A stretch of 32,377 nt of DNA from Burkholderiales bacterium (GTDB lineage: Bacteria > Pseudomonadota > Gammaproteobacteria > Burkholderiales > Usitatibacteraceae). This document shows positions 7,543 through 16,400 of this stretch, one piece after another (within the stretch, counting starts at the first letter, position 1; each line of letters begins with the position of its first letter). The stretch spans positions 1 through 32,377 of the forward strand of contig JAHCAK010000042.1 in NCBI GenBank assembly GCA_019634955.1. The letters run 5' to 3'. The notes beneath the pieces were generated by a model. It saw nothing but the letters and a program-made list of their open reading frames with translations, made no database searches and was not told where the DNA came from. The position numbers were made by a program, and so were the translations under genes.

Positions 7543-8056
7543 CGGTGCGCCCGCCCGCCGGGCGGACCATGAACTCGTAGAGCCCGCGCGTCTCGCGCGT
7601 CGCGAACCCCAGCCGGTCGTACATGCGCTTCGCGGGGTTGAAGGGCTCGACATGCAGCGAGAGCTCGAGCGCCAGCGAATCGGCGTAGCGCAGCAGCTCG
7701 TCCATGAGGCGCGAGCCGATGCCGCGGTTGCGGAAGGCGGGCAGCAGCGTCACCTCCATGAGCCGCACCTCCAGCCGCGTCGTATGGACGTAGATCCGGC
7801 CGATGGGTTCCCCCTGCGCGATGACGAGGCGCTCGGCGCCGGGGTAATGCTGGGCGTAGTGCCGCTCCTGCTGCGCGGACTGCCAGTCGGTGAAGGCCTT
7901 CTTCTGCTCCGCCGTCCACGGCACGGGGCGAAGCTCCTCCTCGCGGGTGCTGGCGTAGACGGCGGCGATGAAGGCCGCGTCCTCCTCCCTTGCCGGGCGG
8001 AGCGTGACGCCGGCGGCGGCGAGCCCCGCCGAAGCGAAGGCGAGAAACCCCGCCAC
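7535..8056 (-). CDS. GNAT-family N-acetyltransferase, last gene of the collar operon
   Basis: This is about 173 residues. The GNAT core is clear: LRPAREEDAAFIAAVYAS at the start of the domain, a long helix with WQSAQQERHYAQHYP, LMEVTLLP followed by the acetyl-CoA P-loop RNRGIGSRLM, and the closing NPAKRMYDRLGF. There is no ATG at the N-terminus. I used the GTG at 8056; a CTG at 8077 overlapping the previous stop codon is an alternative, so the start is uncertain by a few residues. It is 17 bases downstream of the Tat-signal gene and probably in the same transcript. A protein-modifying role for the operon's secreted products is possible but not shown. Confidence 0.85.
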   Translation of the reverse strand: MAGFLAFASAGLAAAGVTLRPAREEDAAFIAAVYASTREEELRPVPWTAEQKKAFTDWQSAQQERHYAQHYPGAERLVIAQGEPIGRIYVHTTRLEVRLMEVTLLPAFRNRGIGSRLMDELLRYADSLALELSLHVEPFNPAKRMYDRLGFATRETRGLYEFMVRPAGGRTAS

Positions 8057-8073
8057 GGCTCCCGGAGACTCGC

Positions 8074-8853
8074 TCAGGCCGCCGAGCGGCGGATCATCAC
8101 CGTCACGTAGTCGAAGTCGGGCCGGCCGCCCTGGGCGCTCGCGAGGGGCGCGTGGAGATCGCCGCTGAAGTGGCAGTCGGCGAGGTTGGGCTGCGCGCCG
8201 GTCGTGCGCGAAGGGCCCGCGAGGACATAGAGCCCCAGCCCCGGGCCGTTGCGGGCGCCCAGCGGCATGTAGAGCATGCCCGAAGGCAGCATGCCCGGCG
8301 CGAGCGCCTGGCCCTCGAGCGCGTAGACCACCTGCAGCCCGACGCGGTCGTGCATCGACACGTCGAAAGTGAGCGGGGAGGTCGCGCGGCCCCGCTTCGC
8401 GCCGGCGGGCGCCGCCTCGTACTGCCACGCGGGAAACTGCGCGACGTAGGGCGACTCGTCGAGGGCGAAATAGCCCGTCACCGCGAGGGAGCGCAGCACC
8501 TCCGCGCCGCCGGCCGCCTGCTGCAGGATGCCGATGGAGACGCTCGCTTGCGGCTCCGAAGTGGCGAGCGCCACGGTGGGATCCCACCGCACCCAGCGCA
8601 GGCGCTGCATGTCGGCGGCGAGCGGCTGGCCGCGGGCCACCATTTCGAGGAGGGCGGGGCTGCCGGGCAGGTAGCCGAGCGCCAGCCCTTCGTAGACGAG
8701 CCCGTTGCCCGAGGTCCCCGGCTTGCCGGCGCCCGCGGCCTTCGCGAGGTTGGCGGCGCGCACGGCGCCCTCGTCCGAGGCGAGGCTGGCGAAGCCGCCG
8801 GCAGTGGCGGCGCCGATCGTTCCGACGCTGGCGATGAAGGTGCGGCGGTCCAT
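8074..8853 (-). CDS. Tat-signal secreted protein of unknown function in collar operon
   Basis: The product is 259 residues and opens with a twin-arginine signal (MDRRTFIASVGTIGAATAGG), so it should be exported folded, by Tat. The mature part is mixed alpha/beta with no motif I recognise. It holds the segments LVYEGLALGYLPGSPALLEM, DPTVALATSEPQASV and a C-terminal DFDYVTVMIRRSAA. The start codon lies 10 bases after the stop of the third collar gene. Its presence among three collar genes suggests a periplasmic or surface partner, perhaps a cofactor-binding or chaperone-like protein; that is inference. Confidence 0.8.
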   Translation of the reverse strand: MDRRTFIASVGTIGAATAGGFASLASDEGAVRAANLAKAAGAGKPGTSGNGLVYEGLALGYLPGSPALLEMVARGQPLAADMQRLRWVRWDPTVALATSEPQASVSIGILQQAAGGAEVLRSLAVTGYFALDESPYVAQFPAWQYEAAPAGAKRGRATSPLTFDVSMHDRVGLQVVYALEGQALAPGMLPSGMLYMPLGARNGPGLGLYVLAGPSRTTGAQPNLADCHFSGDLHAPLASAQGGRPDFDYVTVMIRRSAA

Positions 8854-8863
8854 GGTGTCCGTC

Positions 8864-9385
8864 CTAGGTGCGCGGCGGGAAGACGCCCTGCAGCGCGATG
8901 TTGAAGTAGAAGGTGAGGTAGGGCTGCATGTTGTTGTGCGGGTTGTCCCCGCCCGCCGGCGCCAGCGTCTCGAAGGCCATCGTCGCGTTGCTCGCGGGCT
9001 GGAAGAGCGTGCCGCCGGTCGAGAGCGTGATCGAGGCGTTCGGGCTGGGCACGTTGGTGTCGGCGGGGTCGATCACGCCGGCCCGCAGCGCGTGCGAGTG
9101 CGACGGGATCTCGGATTCCAGGAGCGACACCGTCTCGGAGCCGCCCGTCTCGCCCAGGTCGTGCAGGGACAGGCCAGGGCCCTGGCCGGGGTGCATCGGC
9201 GCGCGCCCCTGGAGGTCGGGCAGCGCGAAGTTGGACTTGCCGTTGCCGCCGTAGGTGGTGCCCAGCAGCGAGAAGAGCGCGGTGTTCTGCGACAGCGGCA
9301 GCAGCTGCCCGTCGCACCACGCCCAGCCCCTGGGGGCGAAGTTGAACGGGAAGATGCGGATCTCGGCGACGAAGGGGTCGGCCAT
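8864..9385 (-). CDS. Phage-tail-collar domain protein 3 (MdpB-like)
   Basis: The 173-residue protein has the collar domain (PF07484) at its N-terminus: FNFAPRGWAWCDGQLLPL, then LFSLLGTTYGG and FALPDLQGRAPMH (about residues 12-64). A Ser/Thr/Asn-rich insert follows around 105-145. The conserved end is NMQPYLTFYFNIALQGVFPP. It is paralogous to the two preceding genes. Such microcystin-dependent-protein-type genes occur chromosomally outside prophages. Translation is probably coupled: the upstream gene's TAG lies inside the TAGGAG ribosome binding site six bases before this ATG. The role is unknown; related collar domains trimerise in phage fibres. Confidence 0.93.
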   Translation of the reverse strand: MADPFVAEIRIFPFNFAPRGWAWCDGQLLPLSQNTALFSLLGTTYGGNGKSNFALPDLQGRAPMHPGQGPGLSLHDLGETGGSETVSLLESEIPSHSHALRAGVIDPADTNVPSPNASITLSTGGTLFQPASNATMAFETLAPAGGDNPHNNMQPYLTFYFNIALQGVFPPRT

Positions 9386-9394
9386 TGGGTGCTC

Positions 9395-9898
9395 CTAGGT
9401 GGGGCTCGGGAAGATCCCGAAGAGCGAGATGATGAAGTCGACGCAGAGGTAGGGCTGGAAGTTCGTGTGCGGCTGGCTGCCGCCCACCGGGCCGATCGCG
9501 CCCGGGTTCATGTTCCCCGTGGGCAAGTCGTTGATGTAGGGCGTCACGTTGAACGAGGTGGCGAGCACGTTGCCCGCCGGGCTCACCTGGTCGCCGGGCT
9601 GCGTCGAGGCGAGCATCGGGTGGGCGTGGGCCGGGATCTGGTTCACGGTGAGCGTGATCTCCTCGGCGCCCCCGGTCTCCGCGAGGATGAAGCCGTTGCC
9701 CTGGTGGAGGGGGATGCGGCCGCGCAGGTCCGGCAGGGCGAAGGTCGACTGGCCGTCGCCGCCGTAGGTGGTGCCGATCAGGTTGAACAGCGTCTCGTAC
9801 TCCGAGATGGGCATGAGCTGCCCCTCGCAGAACATCCAGCCGGCAGGGGCGAAATTGCCCGCGAACATGCGGATCTCGCCTACGTAAGGTTGCGCCAT
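9395..9898 (-). CDS. Phage-tail-collar domain protein 2 (MdpB-like)
   Basis: At 167 residues it carries the same architecture as its neighbours: FAPAGWMFCEGQLMPI, LIGTTYGGDGQSTFALPDLRGR, and a C-terminal NFQPYLCVDFIISLFGIFPSPT. It is the most divergent of the three in its last 25 residues (CVDFIISLFG against TLSFSIALQG), which may reflect a different partner. A GGAGG lies five bases before the ATG, which is 12 bases after the stop of the previous collar gene. Confidence 0.93.
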   Translation of the reverse strand: MAQPYVGEIRMFAGNFAPAGWMFCEGQLMPISEYETLFNLIGTTYGGDGQSTFALPDLRGRIPLHQGNGFILAETGGAEEITLTVNQIPAHAHPMLASTQPGDQVSPAGNVLATSFNVTPYINDLPTGNMNPGAIGPVGGSQPHTNFQPYLCVDFIISLFGIFPSPT

Positions 9899-9910
9899 GG
9901 TGGCCTCCGC

Positions 9911-10411
9911 CTAGGTCGGCGACGGGAAGATGCCCTGCAGCGCGATGCTGAAGGACAGGGTGAGGAAGGGCTGCATGTTGAGGTGCGCCTGGCTGCCCCC
10001 GGTGTTGGTCACCGTCGCGGGGTTGAGGGAAGTGAGCGCGGCCGGGGCGTGGTAGGCGTTGTTGGCTCCGCCCAGGAAGGCCGCGTTCGGGTTGGCGGCG
10101 CCGCCGGTGGCCGTCGAGGAGGCGTTCGCCACGTGGACGTGCTGCGGAAGCTCGGCGATGGAGAGCGTGTGGGCCTGCTCGCCCCCGCGCTCGCCCAGCG
10201 TGTGGCCGCCGCCCACGTGGATGGGCACGCGCCCGCGCAGGTCCGGCAGGGCGAAGTTCACGCGCCCGTCGCCGCCGAAGGTCGTGCCCAGCAGCGAGAA
10301 GAGCCCCTGGTTCTGGTTGATCGGCAGGAGCTGCCCGTTGCACAGCGCCCAGCCCTTCGGGGCGAAGGAGAAGCTCATGATGCGGACCTCGGAGAGGAAT
10401 GGCTCGGCCAT
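9911..10411 (-). CDS. Phage-tail-collar domain protein 1 (MdpB-like)
   Basis: The 166-residue first member of the tandem trio has a collar domain with FSFAPKGWALCNGQLLPI, FSLLGTTFGGDGRVNFALPDLRGR and a His-containing helix ELPQHVHVA. A variable Ala/Asn-rich stretch (about 97-130) precedes the conserved end NMQPFLTLSFSIALQGIFPS. It starts 13 bases after the stop of the giant Ig-like gene. No phage structural genes (tape measure, baseplate, portal, terminase) are nearby, so it is not part of a prophage in this window. Confidence 0.93.
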   Translation of the reverse strand: MAEPFLSEVRIMSFSFAPKGWALCNGQLLPINQNQGLFSLLGTTFGGDGRVNFALPDLRGRVPIHVGGGHTLGERGGEQAHTLSIAELPQHVHVANASSTATGGAANPNAAFLGGANNAYHAPAALTSLNPATVTNTGGSQAHLNMQPFLTLSFSIALQGIFPSPT

Positions 10412-10424
10412 GGTGTCCTCGCTT

Positions 10425-13400
10425 TCAGGGAGTGGGGCAGGCGGCGCCGCTCACGAAGCCGCCGCCGGTGGGCACGGTATTGCTCACGAGGCCGGTGGGC
10501 GCGCCGATGAGCGGGTTGTTCGTGGCGATGAAGCTCGTCACCGCCGCGTTGTCGTTGTTGGCGCCGCCGTAGCCCGGCAGGCGGACCGTGGTGGCCTGGC
10601 GCTGGCGCAGGCGGAAGTCGTAGTCGGCGCCCACCGGCGGCACGGCGTCCGCGCCGCTGCCGAAGAGCGTGTTCCCCGTGATCGCCGCGCAGGTGAGGAA
10701 GGTGTCGCCCGGCACCGTGCCGATGTTCAGGTGCACGCCGTTCTTCGGGATGCCGGCCGTGCCGGCGGTCGTGCCCGGCTCGCGCAGGGTGTTGCCCGTG
10801 ATCGTCGCGTTGATCGTGCCGGACTGCGCCGAGGCGCCGCCGCCCGCGAGGACCTCGATCCCGAAGTTGTTGTACTGCTGGATGGTGTTGTTCGTGATCG
10901 CCACCGTCACGGTGCCCTGGCCGACCGACTGCACCTTGAGCGCGGAGCCTTCGGCGGACCCGGTGTTGGCCACGCCCGACTGGCCGATGGTGTTGTTCGA
11001 GATCGTCCCGGAGAGCGTCCCGGTGCCCGTCGGCTTCACCACGAGGAGGGCCGGCCCGACCGCGTTGCGGAAGGTGTTGCCGGTGATGGTGAGCGGGAGG
11101 TTGTTGTTGGTGCCGCTCGTGATCGTGAGCCCGCCGCCGCCGGTGGCGATGGCCGGGTGGTTGTTGGAGAAGTTGCTGTTGGTGATCACGAGGTCCTGGC
11201 CCGAACCCGAACCGTTGTCCACGTACTGTAGCAGGTCGCCCCGCGCCGAGGTGAAGGCGGAATTGGTCACCGTCACCTTGATCGTGGCCGTGCCCTGCGG
11301 CTGCACCTGCAGGCCGTCGTTGCCGTTGGCCGCGCTGTTGGCGCCGACGGTCACCGTATCGAGCGTCAGGCGGTCGAGCGTCCCGCTCTGGTTCACCACG
11401 CGGATGTTGTCGGAGAAGCCGCCGCTCACCGAGGTGCTGGTGAGGGAGGCCGATCCGGTGAGGCCGTTCACCGCACCGCCGAACTCGCCGGTGCCGGAAC
11501 CGAAGGCGATGCTGCCCTCCGGGCTCGACAGGCCGCCGACCGTCGTCGTCGACCCGTTGACCCCGCTCACCACCGAATTGGCGAGCGTGAAGCCGTTCAC
11601 CGAGAAGCCGCGGATGGCGTAGTTGGCGAAGTCGTTGAGCTGCATCCAGCTGAACGAGGGGTTCTGCGTGTTGTTGAGGTAGATGCCGATGCCGCTGGCT
11701 GTCGCGCCGTCGGCCCCCGTCTTGTTGGCGATCGTGCCGCCGGTGCCGGCCGCGCCCGTGCCGGTGACGGTGAGCGAGCCCGAGGCGCCCGTGTTGTCGA
11801 GGATGATGCCGGTGCCCGAGCCGCCGTTGGACGAGATGCTGCGGAAGGCGAGCCCCGCCGCTCCGATCGTGGTGTTGGCCACGTTGAGCGCGGTCGCCGT
11901 GGTCGCCGCGAGCGTGTTGGCCGCGCCCGTGACCGAGATCGTGCCGCCGCCGGTCGCGGTGAACGCCGGGTTGGTCCCGGTGCTGAGGGTCACGCCGCCC
12001 GTGAGGTTGATCGTCGCCCCCGTGTTGGTCGTGAGCACGACGCCGGCGGGATTGGTGCCGCCGCTCGTGATGGCGCCCGAAAGCGCCACGGTGCCGGCCG
12101 TCTTGTTGGCGACGCTCACCACGCGCGCGCCGGTGGCGGTGTTGCTGATCGTGCCGGCGTAGGAGACGCTCGCCGTGCCGCCGCTCACGTCGAAGGCGTG
12201 GCTGGTCGAGCCGCTCAGCGTGCCGGTGCCGAGGTTGACGGTGCCGCCCAGGCCCGCGAGGTTCACGTTCTTCGCGCCGCCGCCGGAGGTGAGGCCCGTG
12301 AGCACCACGTTCACGGCCGGCACGCCCGCGCCGGTGAGGTCCACGCCGCCGCCGCCCGGGTTGTTGATCGACACGGACGACACCGCGAGGGTGCCGACGC
12401 TGGCGCCGAGGAGCGCCATGCCGGTGCCGGTGCCGATGTCGAAGCCCTTGAGCAGGTTGTTGGCCGCGAGCGTCACGCCGTCGCCGGTCGCGTTGCGGAT
12501 GAGCGGCGTCGCGCCCGCCGGGTGCAGCGTCGGCGTGGCCACCGCGTTGAAGGTGCCCGGCACGTCGAGGGCGACGCCTTCGCCGACGAGCCGCTGGCCG
12601 TTCTTGAGGACCGCGCCCGTCTCCTGGTTGGTGGAGGTGCCGTCGCCGCGGAAGACGAAGATCGTGTCGTTCACCGACGAGGCGGTCACCGCGGCGGCGA
12701 GCGTGTTGAAGGGCGTCGACGAGCGCCCGTCGCCGGCGCCGCCGTTGTTGCGCACGTACCAGGCGCGGTGGGCCACGGTGACCGTGACCGTGCCGGTGGC
12801 CGTGCCGATCCCGTCGCTCACCGTGTAGGTGAAGGTGTCCGCGCCGGTGAAGTTCACCGGCGGCAGGTAGGTGAAGGTGCCGTTGGCGGCCATCGTGACG
12901 GTGCCGCCGTTGGTGCTGGCGAACGTGCCTGCCGTGGCCGTGACGCCCACGCCGTTGGCGCCGCCGTTGCCGTCGTTGTCGTTCGTGAGCACGTTGGACG
13001 CGGTGACCAGGATCTTCGGCGTGGCGGCCGCGCCCGGGGAGGCCACTTCCAGCAGCGTGTTGCCCACGGCGTCGTAGGCGTCGGCGCCGGCGGACGGCGG
13101 CTCGTTGATGGTGCCGGCGTAGGCCACCGTGCCGGTGCACGAGGTGGCCGTGTCGGTCACCGTGACGGTGAAGCTGTAGGCGCCGGCGGCCGTGACGGTG
13201 CCGGTGATCGCGCCCGCGCCGGACATCGACAGGCCGCCGGGGAGCAGGCCGCCGGTCACGGCGAAGGTGTACGGGCCGGTGCCGCCGCTGCCCACCAGCG
13301 TCTGCGAGTACGCGTTGGTGCGCGTGGGCTGCGCGATCGGCGTCGTCGCGGTGAGCACCGGGCAGACGCGCAGGCTCAGGTTCTGCGTGGGCGCCCCGGC

Positions 13401-16400
13401 CACGTTGGTCGCCGTGATCACCTGCGCGTAGGGGCTCGCGACGTGCGTGCCGGCCGCGGGCGTGCCCGAGATCGTCGCGGTGCCGTTGCCGTTGTCCACG
13501 AACACGAGGTTCGCGGGCAGCGTGCCGGTGCGCGTGATCGCGGGCGTGGGATCGCCCGTCGTCGTGACGTTGAACGACCCGGCGGTGCCCACCGTGAACG
13601 TGGCAGTGGCCGGGCTCGTGATCGCCGGCGGCGTGGCGACGGTGAACGAGGCGCTGAAGTTGGCGGCCATGGCCTGGCCGGCGTCCGCGTCGGTCACGTT
13701 GGCGGCGATCACCGTGATCGTGCACACGGTGCTCACGGGCAGCGGCCCGGTCGGCGTGAGCGTGAAGCTCGCCGCCGGCGAGGCCGAGAGCGTGAAGGGC
13801 TGAGGCGCGGCGACCGGGCACTGCAGCGAGAACGAGGCGAGGGTCGCGTTGACGGACTCGCTGAAGTTGACGGTCACGGTCGCGGCCGGCGCGATGCCGC
13901 TGGCGCCATTGGCCGGCACGGTCGAGGTGACCGTCGGCAGCGCGTTGGTGGTGAAGGTCGCCACGTGGTTGGCGGCGAGGTTCTGGGCGACCGAATCGGT
14001 TACCTGGTTGGCGACCACCGTGAGCGTGCAGGTCGTCGAGGCCGGCAGCGGCGCCGTGGGCGTGAGCGTGAAGCTCGCCGCCGGCGAGGCGGGCGCCACC
14101 GTGAAGGCCACCGGCGAGCCCACCGGGCAGGCCAGCGTGAACGCGGAGCCCGTCACCGTGACCGCTTCGCTGAAGTTCACCGTGATCGTCGCACTCGGCA
14201 GGACGGAGGTCGCGCCGTTGGCCGGCAGGGTCGAGGTGACGGTGGGCAGGTTGTCGACGGTGAGGTTCACGGTCGCGGTGGCCGAGAGCGGGCCGCCGGT
14301 GCCGGTGTTGCCCTGGTCGTTCACCGTGATGGCGAGCGTCGCCGCCCCGGCGTAGGCCGGCGTCGGCGTGAACAGCAGGCCCGTGAGCGCGGCGTTCATC
14401 GCGGCGATGGGGCCGGTGGCGGTCACGCTGGCGGTGCCGTTGCCGGCGACCGCGAGGCCGGCGGTGCCGGAGAGCGTCGCCGTGCCGTTGGTCGCGGCGA
14501 GCGTCACCTGCACGTCGCTCGTGCCGGCATCCGGGTCTGCCACGCTCACGGTGGCGGCGAAGTTGAAGGCGGTGTTCACGGGCGTGACCGCCGTGGCAGG
14601 CGCGGTCACCGTGGGCGCGTTGTTGGTCGCCGTGAGCGCCACGGTGGCGTGGGCCACCGGGGTGTTGGCGCCGATGCCGTCGTTCACCGTCACCGTGATG
14701 TCGCGGTTGGTGGCGGTGGTGGGCGCGACCGCGGCGTTGGCGTAGGTGAGCGTGCGCAGGAGCGCCTGGTAGTCGGCGAGCGGGGCCACGCGCGCGATGG
14801 CGAGCGTGCCGGTGGCCGGCGTGTAGGTGACGTCGGCGGCGAGGATGGCGCCGCTGCAGCCGGGGGCCACGGCCGGGCAGGTGACGGCGAGGCTCTCGTT
14901 GGCGCCGTCGAGGAGGTTCGTGATGACGACGGTGGCGCTGGCGAGCGTCGTGCTGTCGATGTCGGTGACGGTGAGCTGGGCCGCGTCGACGATGGCGACG
15001 GCGCCGCCGCCCTCGGTGAAGGCCGCCGGGCCGAAGTCGATGCCGGCCGCCGGGCCATTCAGGTCGACGACGGGCGCTTCGCTCGTCACGCCGATGGTCA
15101 CGGTGGCGCCGCTGCTGCCGCCGGTGTTCGTGATGACATACGAGAACCCGTCGGTGCCGGCGAACGCCGCGGTGGGCGCGTAGGTGAAGCTGCCGTCGGA
15201 CTGGACCGTGGCGTTGCCGTTCGTCGTGGCGATGGCGCAGGGGAAGACCGTGCAGGCCGGGCCGCTGCCGGTGACGCTGGTCACCGTCGGCGTCGGGACG
15301 CCCGAGTCGTTGGCGAGCAGCCCCGTGCCCACGGGCACGTTGAGCACCGTGTCGTGGACGACCGTGTAGCTGTCATTCACCGCCGCGGCGGCCTGGATGA
15401 GGGTGAGCGCGAAGCCCTGGTTCACCGGCCCGCCGGCGGCGTTGGTGGCGCTCGCCGTGCAGTTGTAGAGGCCCGCCGTGCCGGCGCCCGGGTTGCCCGC
15501 GAGCGTGCCCGTGCCGTTGGCGTTGTCGGTGAAGGTGATGCCGGCGGGAAGCGCCGGGGCGCAGGCGCCGAAGGCGAGCGACGGCACCGGGAAGCCGGTC
15601 GCGGTGACCGTGAAGGTGTTGGCGATGCCGGCGTTGAAGGTCGTTGCCGCCGCGCTGGTGATGGCCGGCAACTGGTTGGTGCCGATCGTGACGGTCGCGG
15701 TGGCCGTGCCGTTGGCGTTCGCGAGGTTGTAGCTGAAGGTGAACGGGCCGGTGAAGCCCGCGGCCGGCGTGTAGGTGAAGCCGCCGTTGGCGTTGACCAC
15801 GAGCGAGCCGCCCGCGCCGAAGGTGGCCGTGGCGCCGGCCGCATTCGTGGTGACCGTGCCGCCGGCGCTGCCGCCGCCGAAGGAGGAGACGGCCGCCGCG
15901 GGAATGCCGAGCGCGTCGTTGGCCAGCACGCCGGGCGCCGCGACGACGAGCGGCGTGCCGGAGGTGGCGGTGTAGCTGTCGGCGGCGGCCGCGGGGGCCG
16001 AGCCCACCCGCGCGTCGACGCGGAAGTAGATGCGGTTCTCGGCCGGCTCGTGCTTGGCGAAGGCCGAGGCGATGTCGGAGCCGGGGGGCGCGTCGCCGGA
16101 GGGGTCGTTCGCGATGGGGGCGATGCCCGTCCAGTCGCCGACCTGGCCGTCCAGGACGACGGCGGCGATCGCGGCAGTGGCGAGGATGACCGAGAAGACG
16201 GCCGCGACGACGGTCGTCGGCACCTTGTGGCGGCGCATCGCGCGCGCGGCCGTGAGGCAGAGCAGGAGCGCCAGCAGGAAGATGCCCGCGTCGGTGAGCG
16301 TGGGCACGGCGATGCCGCCCGAGCCCGCGAAGGCGTAGATGATCGGCGTGCCGCCGGCCGTGCCGGTCGTGGTCACCAGCTCGTCCGTGCCCGTCACGGG

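Noticed and set aside
8864-10411. Three tail-collar genes as a sign of a prophage
   Set aside because: No capsid, portal, terminase, tail-tube, lysis or integrase gene is present, composition matches the host flanks, and such collar trios occur as chromosomal operons.
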